A stretch of 20,763 nucleotides of DNA from CFX2 sp014338005. Its GTDB lineage: Bacteria; Chloroflexota; Anaerolineae; Aggregatilineales; Phototrophicaceae. The stretch spans positions 1 to 20,763 of the forward strand of contig SZPE01000078.1 in NCBI GenBank assembly GCA_030263555.1. The letters run 5' to 3'. Within the stretch, counting starts at the first letter, position 1. Each line of letters starts with the position of its first letter. This document shows, piece by piece, positions 1 through 7,273 of the stretch. The position numbers were made by a program, and so were the translations under genes. The notes under the pieces were generated by a model. That model saw only the letters and a program-made list of their open reading frames with translations, was not told the origin of the DNA and did not search any database.

Positions 1-2209
1 CCAGCGCGATGAACTGCAAGCCGTCCCCGTTGGCGTTCACCCGCACGACCGTGCCGGGCGCGGGATTGACCTTCAGCAGCAAGTCGGCCAGCGGCTCGCG
101 CACCGAACGCCGGATGATGCGCCGCAGCGGGCGCGCGCCGTACTCCGGCTCGTCGTTCTGCGCCAGCATCCACTCGATGGCGGGGTCGGTAAATTCCAAC
201 GAAAGGCCGCGTTCGCCGGCCATGCGGGTTTCCTTTTTCAGCATTAGCTTGAGGATGTTTTCCAGGTCATCCGCCGAAAGCGCGTTAAACATAATCACTT
301 CATCCAGGCGGTTGAGGAATTCAGGACGGAAGAACTCTCGCACTTCCTCCATCGCCTCCTCACGGATTTCGTCGGTGATGACCGGCACGGCCAGCGCCTG
401 TGACCCCAGGTTGCTGGTCAGGATGATGACCGTCTCGCTGAAGTTGGTGGTATTGCCGCGCCCATCGGTCAGGCGGCCTTCCTCGATCATCTGGAGCAGG
501 ATGTCCAGGACGCGCGGATGGGCTTTTTCCACCTCGTCGAACAAAACGATGATATAAGGCTGCTGGCGCACGCGCTCGGTAAGCTGGCCGCCGGCTTCGC
601 TGTCCACGTAGCCGGACGGCGAACCGATCAGCCGGTTAAGGCTGGATTCGTCCTTGAACTCGCTCATATCCAGCGGCAGAGTGGCCTCCTCGCTGCCGAA
701 CATAAACTCCGCCAGCGCCTTCGCCAGTTCGGTTTTGCCGACGCCGGTCGGCCCCAGGAACAGGAACGCGCCGATGGGGCGTTTGGGGTCTTTGAGGCCA
801 ACGCGGGCGGTTTTAATGGCGCGGCTGACGGCCAGCACTGCCTGATCCTGGCCGATGATACGTTCCTTGAGGTGTTCGACCATGCTGGCGTAACGCAGGC
901 GTTCGTCCTCGCCCAATTTGTTGACCGGGATGCCGGTCATCTGGCTGGCGGTCAGCGTCACGTCTTCGGCGTCCAGGGTTGTATCGCCGCCCAAATCGGG
1001 TTTGAAGGCCAGGTGGCTCTGTTTGCTCATGTTGACCATCGCCGCCGTGCGGTGGATGAGCTGTTCCGCGCTGCGGGGCAAGGGGTTGCTGGTGAGGTAA
1101 CGTTTGGCGAGCCGCGCCGCCAGTGCCAGGGCATCCTCTTTGACCTCCAACTGATAATCGGCCTCCAGATGGGGTTTGAGGATTTTGAGCATTTCGGCGG
1201 TTTCGTCTACCGACGGCTCCGGCACACGCACAATCTGGCTGTTTTCGGCCAGGGCGCTGATCGGCGCAAGGCGTTGGCTGTATTCGATTTCGGTGGTCGT
1301 GCCGATAATCACCGGGTCGTCGGACAGGAAGGCTTTTTGAATCAGGGGTGTAGCTTTCGTAAACTCCGCTTTAATCGGCCCGCCGAAAAACCGGTGCAGG
1401 TGCGGGATGAACAGAATACCGCCCGCCGCTTTGCTCAACCCGGCGCGCACCGCTTTCTGGTCGTTGTCCAGCAGCGCCGTTTCATCAATCTGCACCAGGG
1501 CATTTAAGCCGGTCGGCCCTTTTCCTTCAGACATCAGCAGTCCCAGGCTGTAGGCCAGCGTGCGTTTGCCTACGCCGTCCGGGCCGATTAAGATGACGTG
1601 CCGGTTGACGGCCTGCGACAGCACGTTGATGATGTCGCGCAGCAGTTCCTCGCGGAAGTAAACGGCGCGCAGTTTACCGGCTTTGGCGGCGGCCACATAA
1701 TCCTGTGTGGTGCCGCCGCTGACGCGCCGAATCTGGCTGCTTTCGGAGAGAATATCGGTGATGGCTTTGGGGGTGATGCCCTGGGCGCGCAGCAGGCCGC
1801 TGGTACTCATGGCGCTTTCCGCCATGATGGACAGGATGTGGTCGGTATCCACCCGCAGTTCGTCCAGCGAATTCGCTAGGCTGAGCGCATCGTCAATCAG
1901 GATGATGCTCTGCCGTGACAGCGGGACGGCGCGGTTGCCCCTGGCAGTAAAATCCAGGTTGCCGTTCTGGTCGCCACGCCCTTCAACCGCCAGATGCACC
2001 TGCCGGTCGAGCTTTTGCAGGTCAACGCCGCGCGTGGCGGCGAAGGCATTCAGCAGGCGGGCGGCGGCGGTATCCGGGCGGCGCAGCAGCGCCAGCAGCA
2101 TCAGCTCCGGGGTGATGACCGGCTTGCGATATTGATCTTTGAGCGCCACTGCGTCGTTTAATACGGCGTCAAAATCTTTGGCGAGTAAATCGGGGTTGAG
2201 CGATCCCAT
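1..2209 (-). CDS. Clp/Hsp100 family AAA+ ATPase, atypical, 3' end cut by window edge
   Basis: Two-module Hsp100 unfoldase/disaggregase; 736 residues are visible from the ATG at 2209 and only the extreme C-terminus is missing. Order: Clp N-domain (about 1-150), first AAA+ module (about 180-400), second AAA+ module (about 440-736). Module 2 is intact: Walker A GPTGVGKT ending at K492-T493, Walker B LFDE with D558-E559, sensor-1 TSN, and the GARPLRR sensor-2 region. Module 1 looks degenerate: its P-loop reads GPDGVGKRT (R216 where S/T is normal), the Walker B acidic pair is replaced by P269-H270 (ILFIPHLH), and the usual ERRFQ arginine finger reads AENSQ. Only about 20 residues separate the modules, so there is no ClpB-type coiled-coil M-domain. 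No (I/L/V)GF-type ClpP-docking insert is visible after TSNLG. A ClpB/ClpC-like chaperone function is inferred; which subfamily it belongs to is uncertain. Confidence 0.92.
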   Translation of the reverse strand, partial: MGSLNPDLLAKDFDAVLNDAVALKDQYRKPVITPELMLLALLRRPDTAAARLLNAFAATRGVDLQKLDRQVHLAVEGRGDQNGNLDFTARGNRAVPLSRQSIILIDDALSLANSLDELRVDTDHILSIMAESAMSTSGLLRAQGITPKAITDILSESSQIRRVSGGTTQDYVAAAKAGKLRAVYFREELLRDIINVLSQAVNRHVILIGPDGVGKRTLAYSLGLLMSEGKGPTGLNALVQIDETALLDNDQKAVRAGLSKAAGGILFIPHLHRFFGGPIKAEFTKATPLIQKAFLSDDPVIIGTTTEIEYSQRLAPISALAENSQIVRVPEPSVDETAEMLKILKPHLEADYQLEVKEDALALAARLAKRYLTSNPLPRSAEQLIHRTAAMVNMSKQSHLAFKPDLGGDTTLDAEDVTLTASQMTGIPVNKLGEDERLRYASMVEHLKERIIGQDQAVLAVSRAIKTARVGLKDPKRPIGAFLFLGPTGVGKTELAKALAEFMFGSEEATLPLDMSEFKDESSLNRLIGSPSGYVDSEAGGQLTERVRQQPYIIVLFDEVEKAHPRVLDILLQMIEEGRLTDGRGNTTNFSETVIILTSNLGSQALAVPVITDEIREEAMEEVREFFRPEFLNRLDEVIMFNALSADDLENILKLMLKKETRMAGERGLSLEFTDPAIEWMLAQNDEPEYGARPLRRIIRRSVREPLADLLLKVNPAPGTVVRVNANGDGLQFIAL

Positions 2210-2222
2210 GTTCAATTGTGTC

Positions 2223-2241
2223 CTGTAGTCTGTGCCTACAG
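2223..2241. promoter_or_regulatory. inverted repeat CTGTAG-N7-CTACAG in the Clp leader
   Basis: A perfect 6-bp inverted repeat with a 7-nt spacer sits at the predicted transcription start of the Clp gene. The only Shine-Dalgarno-like AGGA (2223-2220 on the minus strand) abuts the repeat. It could be an operator or a leader hairpin affecting ribosome access. It does not match CIRCE (TTAGCACTC-N9-GAGTGCTAA) or the CtsR heptad. Function is unknown. Confidence 0.35.
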
Positions 2242-2245
2242 TACA

Positions 2246-2273
2246 AGTTTACCCGAAAAAGAGGCCGTAACAA
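2246..2273 (-). promoter_or_regulatory. candidate promoter of the Clp ATPase gene
   Basis: Read on the minus strand, TTGTTA (2273-2268), a 16-bp spacer and TAAACT (2251-2246) resemble a sigma-70 promoter. Transcription would begin near 2239, giving a leader of about 30 nt. The match is moderate and rests on consensus and position only. Confidence 0.35.
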
Positions 2274-2371
2274 GCAGAAATCAAACCTGGCCGGCAATTT
2301 GCCCGTGAAAGCCGCCGCGAGGCCGGGGTAATATAGAGCGCATCTTCCTGATATTGATCGAGGCCGATGTG

Positions 2372-4582
2372 ATGCTGCTCAGCCGTTTATCTGGATTCTT
2401 CCTGCTCATGCTGGTTTGTTTTGCCTACGTGATGGCCGCACCGGCGCGGTCGGTTCAAACCTGCGGCGAAACCGCCGGGCGCGTGGAGCGCAGCCGCTAT
2501 CGCAGCCAGATCGCCGAAACGACCATGTATTTTTCGGTCTATCTGCCGCCCTGTTACGACCAGACGGCGGAACGCTACCCGGTCATTTACCTGATGCACG
2601 GCTCGAACGAAGATGACGGCCAGTGGGTTCGCTTGGGGCTGCCGGAGGTTCTGGACGAGGGTATTCGCAGCGGGGCGATTCCGCCGCTGGTGGCTGTGAT
2701 GCCGTTCGGCGAATGGATCGCCAACGAAAACCGGTTCGACCGTGTTTCCTGGGCGAATGTGTTTCTGCAAGAACTAATGCCCCTGGCGGAAGCGAGCTAC
2801 CGGATTGAAACCCGCCGCGAACTACGTGCCATCGGCGGCATTTCGCGCGGGGGGTTTTGGGCGCTGCAGCTGGCTTTTCGCCATCCTGACCTGTTCAGCG
2901 CGGTAGGCGGCCACAGCGCCTTTCTGGACGATTATCACGCGCCGCCGGAGTACAACCCGCTGCGGCTGGCGCTGGCCGCGCCGGATATAGATCAACTGCG
3001 TATCTGGCTTGATCGGGGCAAGGACGATTATGCCGCGCCGGGACTCGACCTGATGGACGAACGCCTGCGCGAACGCGGTGTGGATTACCAATATACGGTC
3101 TACCCCGAAGGCCAGCATTACCTGACCTACTGGCGGCAGCACGTGGCCGAATACATGGACTTCTACACGGCGGACTGGGTGGGCGAAGCCGCCGCACCCG
3201 CGCCGGCGATCCCCATGTTTGTGACCAACACGCCGGATGCGGCAGTGGCAGCGCCCACCGCAGACGCTCAGGACTCCACGCCGCTGACGACTCCTCAATC
3301 CGGCGGGGTTTACCTGTTCCTGCCGGCGGTGGTTTTTCCCAGCTTGCAAACGAACATTTCCGCCGAACGCCTGCGGGCGGTGGCTGCCGGCCTGCCGGAT
3401 GACAAACTGGTGCTGGACGAATCCGCCGCCGCCGCGCTGCGTGGGTACGGCGTGCCGCTGAACCCGGCGGTGATGGTGGTGGCGCTGGACGAGCTTTACA
3501 ACATTTTGTGGCGCGACCGCACCCGCTATACCCTGCTGCCGGTCGAACGGCTTTCGCCGCGCTACCGGGTGCTGAACCTGGACGGCCTGCACCCGCTGGA
3601 CGGCGATCTGAGTATTTATCCGCTGCGTTTCGACAGCCCGACGCCAAACTTCTACCGGGAGCGGCTGACGCGCGTGCTGCTGTCCGGCGTCACGGCGCTC
3701 ACGCGCTCGACGACGACCAGCCTGGACAAAAACGGCATCGAATGGGCAGGCGAGGCGATCAAACCCTATGCCGAGCGCGCCGATTTTTTCCACACCAGCA
3801 GCGAAGTTTCGTTTTATCCCACCTGCCCCTACAGCGCCGAAACGCCTTTGGGCGCGTTCTGCTCCAAGCCGGAACACTTCGCGCTTTTCCCGTTCATCGG
3901 CCTGGACATCGTGGAACTGACGGGCAACCATAATAACGATTATGGCTACGACGCCTACCGCGAGACGCTCCGGTTTTATCGTGACCAGGGTATTCAGACG
4001 GTCGGCGGTGGCGAAACCCCGGAGCAGGCGCGGAAGCCGCTTATCATCGAACACAACGGTAATACGGTGGCAATGGTGGCCTGCAACTGGGCTGGCCCAT
4101 ATTATACCCTGGCGAGCGACCAGCGCCCCGGCGCGGCGGCCTGCGACTGGAACTGGCTGCGCGAGACGCTGCCGGAACTGGCCGCCACCAGCGATCTGCT
4201 GATCGTGACCATGCAGCATTGGGAGTACGAAGAATACCTGCCGACCGACGCGCAGCGGGCGGATTTTCGCGGCATTGCCGACCTGGGCGCGGACGTGGTG
4301 ATCGGCACGCAGGCGCACAAGCCGCAGGTGTTCGAGTTTTACAATACCCGGCGCGGGGAACAGGCATTTTTGCATTACGGCCTGGGCAACCTGTTTTTCG
4401 ACCAGCCCTTCTGGGGCAATATGCGCTTTTTTATGGATCAGTTGTTCATCTATGAAGGCCGCCTGCTGGGCATTGACCTGTTCACCGGCATTGTTGACGA
4501 CCTGGCGCGCCCGCGCCCGATGACCGATGAGGAGCAGGTCAACTTTCTGGCGTTTATGTTCAACACCCAGGGGGCGTATTAA
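2372..4582 (+). CDS. secreted esterase fused to a CapA-type domain
   Basis: A 736-residue exported protein starting at ATG 2372, preceded by GAGG 8 nt upstream; an upstream TTG at 2354 is less likely. Residues 1-25 form a signal peptide (MLLSRLSGFFLLMLVCFAYV then an AAPA-type end). Residues about 45-268 are an alpha/beta-hydrolase of the esterase-D/feruloyl-esterase type: YLMHGSNEDD oxyanion region, GISRG with S158, an Asp in DRGKDDY (218 or 219) and H249 in GQHYL. A Pro/Thr/Ala-rich linker (about 270-308) follows. Then comes a module of unclear identity (about 311-435) and a CapA/PGA_cap domain (about 437-735) with SGVTALTR, TGNHNNDYG (H520, D523), MQHWEYE (H616) and GTQAHKP (H649). CapA proteins are linked to poly-gamma-glutamate capsules, but most homologues are uncharacterised metallophosphatase-like proteins. 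Activity on envelope polymers or esters is inferred. It is divergent from the Clp gene and convergent with the glycoside hydrolase. Confidence 0.85.
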   Translation: MLLSRLSGFFLLMLVCFAYVMAAPARSVQTCGETAGRVERSRYRSQIAETTMYFSVYLPPCYDQTAERYPVIYLMHGSNEDDGQWVRLGLPEVLDEGIRSGAIPPLVAVMPFGEWIANENRFDRVSWANVFLQELMPLAEASYRIETRRELRAIGGISRGGFWALQLAFRHPDLFSAVGGHSAFLDDYHAPPEYNPLRLALAAPDIDQLRIWLDRGKDDYAAPGLDLMDERLRERGVDYQYTVYPEGQHYLTYWRQHVAEYMDFYTADWVGEAAAPAPAIPMFVTNTPDAAVAAPTADAQDSTPLTTPQSGGVYLFLPAVVFPSLQTNISAERLRAVAAGLPDDKLVLDESAAAALRGYGVPLNPAVMVVALDELYNILWRDRTRYTLLPVERLSPRYRVLNLDGLHPLDGDLSIYPLRFDSPTPNFYRERLTRVLLSGVTALTRSTTTSLDKNGIEWAGEAIKPYAERADFFHTSSEVSFYPTCPYSAETPLGAFCSKPEHFALFPFIGLDIVELTGNHNNDYGYDAYRETLRFYRDQGIQTVGGGETPEQARKPLIIEHNGNTVAMVACNWAGPYYTLASDQRPGAAACDWNWLRETLPELAATSDLLIVTMQHWEYEEYLPTDAQRADFRGIADLGADVVIGTQAHKPQVFEFYNTRRGEQAFLHYGLGNLFFDQPFWGNMRFFMDQLFIYEGRLLGIDLFTGIVDDLARPRPMTDEEQVNFLAFMFNTQGAY

Positions 4583-4598
4583 CCGCCAGCGCCGCTCT

Positions 4599-4621
4599 GC
4601 CGGTCAGCCCTGGCTGCCGGC
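4599..4621. terminator. hairpin between convergent genes, possible bidirectional terminator
   Basis: GCCGG(T)CAGC-CCTG-GCTGCCGGC forms a 9-10 bp GC-rich stem with one bulged T, at the meeting point of two convergent genes and overlapping the stop codon of the leftward hydrolase (4604-4606). Neither side has a T-tract, so intrinsic termination is doubtful; it may simply block readthrough or protect 3' ends. Confidence 0.3.
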
Positions 4622-6301
4622 GGGAAGCGTCTCCGACAGGCTGATGGCAAGCCGTCCCTGTGCCGGTATCGCCCCGAACAGGATGGCGCAGGCCGCCGGG
4701 ACAGCCGGACGCGCCGGGCTGTACGTGACCATATAACCGGCGATACCGGGGAAAACTGTCCAATCATATGGCGACCACAGTGCCACGACGGCGGTTTTTT
4801 CCGGCGGCAGCGCGGCGACAAGCTGCTGCTGGCGAGCGTTTTCGACTGCGTTCTGGGTGAAGACGACGGCCACTTCGGCGCGGTTGGCGGCCTCGACTGC
4901 CCAGGCGATTTCAGTATCGTCCGGCGAATCGGATACGCCGACCAGCCGCAGCGCCGGATGGTAGGGCTTGCATTCGTTGGCGACCTGCACGCGCGTGGCT
5001 GGGTACACCAGTGCGGCGGGGCGGTCTGCTGCGATGGGAATTAGATCGTTCCGGTCGAGCGCGACGGTCACGCCGGCCCGGAAAAGCTGTTCCAGCAGCG
5101 CCTCGTGCGCCGCCAGGTTAACGCGCTCTGCCGCAGCCAGCGGGTCAAGCGGCTGCCAGTCCAGCAGGCCGTAGCGAGACTTGACGTTGAGGATGCGCCG
5201 CGCCGATTCATTGATGCGTTCTTGGCTGATCTGCCCGGCGCGCACCGCGTCCACGACTGCCTGAATCGCCAGGATGTGATTGTCCGGGCTGATGTGCGCG
5301 CTGAGCAGCACGTCCGCCCCGGCCTGAATCGCCAGGATGGCCGCCGTTGGATAAGCGTAGCGGGTATCAATCGCATCCATATCCAGGGCATCGGTGAGGA
5401 TGAGGCCGTCAAACTGCATTTTCTCGCGCAGCAGGCCGGTCAAAATGTGCGGTGAGAGGCTGGCCGGCAGGTCTGCCTGCGGTTCCAGCGCCGGGTAGGC
5501 GATATGAGCGGCCATGACGGCTTCTACCCCGACATCTATCGCCGCGCGGAACGGTACGATTTCGACGCTTTCCAGCCGTTCCCGGCTGAGGTCAACCACC
5601 GGTAGGGTTGTATGCGTGTCCGCGCCGGTCGCGCCATGACCGGGGAAATGTTTGGCAGTGGCGATCACGCCCGCCCCCTGAAGGCCGGTCACAAACCCGG
5701 CCAGCGTCGGGCCGACCAGCGCCGGGTCGCTGCCGAAGGAGCGCCGCGCCAGAACGCGATTGCCCGGCATGGTCTCCAGGTCGGCGACCGGGGCAAGGTT
5801 CATATTCACGCCGACGGCGCGCATTTCTTCGGCCACTGCCGCGCCGATGGCGGCGGCCAGCGCCGGGTCGCCGGCCGCGGTTAGCAGCGAAGGGGTAGGG
5901 AACTGGGTGAAGCCGGTTTCCAGTGCGGCAATCGGGCCGCCTTCCTGGTCGGCGGCCACCAGCAGCGGCAGGCCGCCCGCCTCGGTGATAGCCTGCTGGT
6001 AGCGGTTAACCAGCCGCGTGACATCCTCCGGCGTGCCGGTATTGCCGTCCATCAGCACCACGCCGCCCGGCTGCCAGCGCGTCAAAAAGTCGCGCCCGGC
6101 TTCGTTCAGGCTGCTGCCGTACAGGTGAACGAAAAACATCTGCGCCACGCGCTGTTCCAGCGAAAGCGCCGCCAGCGGGTCTTCCTGCGCGGCAGCGGGG
6201 TAAAACATAATGCACAAACACAAAGCAGCGGCGATACAGAGGGGAAAAAATACGCGGCGCCGCCGAGTTTTTAAGCTTTTGTGCTGATCTTTTAATCTCA
6301 C
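4604..6301 (-). CDS. secreted glycoside hydrolase family 3, NagZ-like beta-N-acetylhexosaminidase
   Basis: A 565-residue exported hydrolase. The start is a GTG at 6301-6299 whose last bases overlap the TGA (6300-6298) of the response regulator, so translation is probably coupled. Residues 1-38 are a signal peptide: a basic stretch (KTRRRR), a hydrophobic Cys/Ala-rich core and cleavage near AAA-QE. The GH3 TIM barrel spans about 45-390 and carries the KHFPGHG signature, the GADTH Asp-His dyad (D228, H230) typical of NagZ-type enzymes, and the nucleophile in LTDALDMDAI (D304). A C-terminal alpha/beta domain (about 400-560) lacks an obvious catalytic motif. The NagZ family removes N-acetylglucosamine from muropeptides or chitin-like oligosaccharides. 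Here the signal peptide and two-domain length resemble the secreted Bacillus NagZ rather than the short cytoplasmic enterobacterial form. Precise substrate is inferred. Confidence 0.9.
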   Translation of the reverse strand: MRLKDQHKSLKTRRRRVFFPLCIAAALCLCIMFYPAAAQEDPLAALSLEQRVAQMFFVHLYGSSLNEAGRDFLTRWQPGGVVLMDGNTGTPEDVTRLVNRYQQAITEAGGLPLLVAADQEGGPIAALETGFTQFPTPSLLTAAGDPALAAAIGAAVAEEMRAVGVNMNLAPVADLETMPGNRVLARRSFGSDPALVGPTLAGFVTGLQGAGVIATAKHFPGHGATGADTHTTLPVVDLSRERLESVEIVPFRAAIDVGVEAVMAAHIAYPALEPQADLPASLSPHILTGLLREKMQFDGLILTDALDMDAIDTRYAYPTAAILAIQAGADVLLSAHISPDNHILAIQAVVDAVRAGQISQERINESARRILNVKSRYGLLDWQPLDPLAAAERVNLAAHEALLEQLFRAGVTVALDRNDLIPIAADRPAALVYPATRVQVANECKPYHPALRLVGVSDSPDDTEIAWAVEAANRAEVAVVFTQNAVENARQQQLVAALPPEKTAVVALWSPYDWTVFPGIAGYMVTYSPARPAVPAACAILFGAIPAQGRLAISLSETLPAGSQG

Positions 6302-7149
6302 TGGCTCTGTTCGCTGAGGCGGTAGCCGATGCCGCGCACGTTCACGATCAGGTCGGCGTCCTGGCCGGTCTGTTTGAGCTTGCGGCGCAGGTTGCTGACG
6401 TGCGGGCGGATGACCTCGCGGGCTTCAGCCTCGTCCACCGTATAACCGCGCACCTCTCGAACCAGTTCGTGGCACGATACAACGCGCCCCCGGTGTGCCG
6501 CCAGATACAGCAGCAGATCGAACTCGGTGGGCGTCAGATCAATCGGCTGGTCGCCGACCGAAATCTGGTAGCGGCCAGGATAAATCGTCAGCGGGCCGAG
6601 CGTCATATTGCTGGTCATCGGTTCGGCAATGGGGGAATCGTAGGCCGAAGTCGCCAGCATCTCGCTGTTATCATGGTAGACGGAGGCGGTTGAGTCTTCA
6701 GGGGCGTGGGTGAGTTCAAAGACGTTGCTGCGGATGGCGTCCAGCAGCGCCCGGCGGCGTTTGAGATTGCGGGAGCGTTCCACCCCACGAGAGACGCTCT
6801 GGCGAATATCCTGGCTGGAACTGGGTTTGATGAGATAGTCATGCGCGCCCAGGCGCAGGCTTTCGACTGCCGTCCCCAAACTGGCGTAGCCGGTCATCAG
6901 GATGACGATGGCATCCGGCGAGATGTCTTTGATGCGTTTCAACAGTTCCACGCCGGTCAAACCGGGCATTCGGATGTCCGTCAGCACAACGTCGTACTCG
7001 CGTTTAGTCATCATGTCGAGCGCCTCTTCGCCGGTGGCAGCTTCGTCCACTTCGTAACCAACGCGCTGGAGGGTTTTGCTGACCGAGTACCGGATAGCGC
7101 CTTCGTCATCAACAACCAGGATATGGGCAGTTTCGTTGTTATTGTCCAT
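6298..7149 (-). CDS. response regulator, NtrC-like receiver plus OmpR-type winged helix
   Basis: A 283-residue two-component regulator. The receiver (about 8-125) has the acidic pair D14-D15, phospho-acceptor D58 in LTDIRMPG, T86 in LMTGYAS and K108 in YLIKP; the LMTGYAS...GAHDYLIKP wording is that of NtrC/AtoC receivers. A long linker (about 125-180) leads to a winged-helix DNA-binding domain (about 182-280) with LTPTEFDLLLYL, a HVSNLRRKL recognition helix and VRGIGYRL at the wing. It should activate or repress transcription once phosphorylated by an unknown kinase; no histidine kinase is in the window. AGAGG lies 9 nt before the ATG at 7149. It overlaps the glycoside hydrolase start, suggesting a shared transcript and possibly a cell-wall related signal. 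Confidence 0.93.
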   Translation of the reverse strand: MDNNNETAHILVVDDEGAIRYSVSKTLQRVGYEVDEAATGEEALDMMTKREYDVVLTDIRMPGLTGVELLKRIKDISPDAIVILMTGYASLGTAVESLRLGAHDYLIKPSSSQDIRQSVSRGVERSRNLKRRRALLDAIRSNVFELTHAPEDSTASVYHDNSEMLATSAYDSPIAEPMTSNMTLGPLTIYPGRYQISVGDQPIDLTPTEFDLLLYLAAHRGRVVSCHELVREVRGYTVDEAEAREVIRPHVSNLRRKLKQTGQDADLIVNVRGIGYRLSEQSQ

Positions 7150-7196
7150 CTCAAACCGCCTCTTGATTTATTCAAGTGTTTCCTTATCTTATCTTA

Positions 7197-7225
7197 AGCA
7201 TACAAGGAATAGATGCTTTTCGCAA
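7197..7225 (-). promoter_or_regulatory. candidate promoter of the response regulator-hydrolase operon
   Basis: On the minus strand TTGCGA (7225-7220), a 17-bp spacer and TATGCT (7202-7197) form a plausible sigma-70 promoter (4/6 and 4/6 matches). The start site would be near 7190, about 40 nt before the regulator ATG. Confidence 0.45.
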
Positions 7226-7235
7226 CTCATGAATG

Positions 7236-7254
7236 GGATTATGACCGGATTATG
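7236..7254. promoter_or_regulatory. direct repeat GGATTATG x2, 11-bp period, probable response regulator box
   Basis: Two identical octamers GGATTATG at 7236-7243 and 7247-7254 are offset by 11 bp, about one helical turn. On the regulator's strand this reads CATAATCC-GGT-CATAATCC, ending 10 bp upstream of the predicted -35. OmpR/PhoB-family winged-helix regulators typically bind direct repeats with this spacing, so autoregulation is a reasonable inference. Confidence 0.45.
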
Positions 7255-7273
7255 TTCACAAAGGCGGGGAAAT

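Noticed and set aside
518..1507. 329-codon plus-strand open frame opposite the Clp gene
   Set aside because: The minus strand encodes clear Clp motifs throughout; this is its mirror.
2235..2251. CCTACAGT followed by GTTTA upstream of the esterase gene and again near 18003-18018 before gltX
   Set aside because: Only 8 bp identical with different spacing; such a match is expected by chance in 20 kb.
2822..4375. 517-codon open frame on the minus strand opposite the esterase-CapA gene
   Set aside because: Arg/His/Gln-rich composition without any motif; it mirrors a well-supported gene, as expected in GC-rich DNA.
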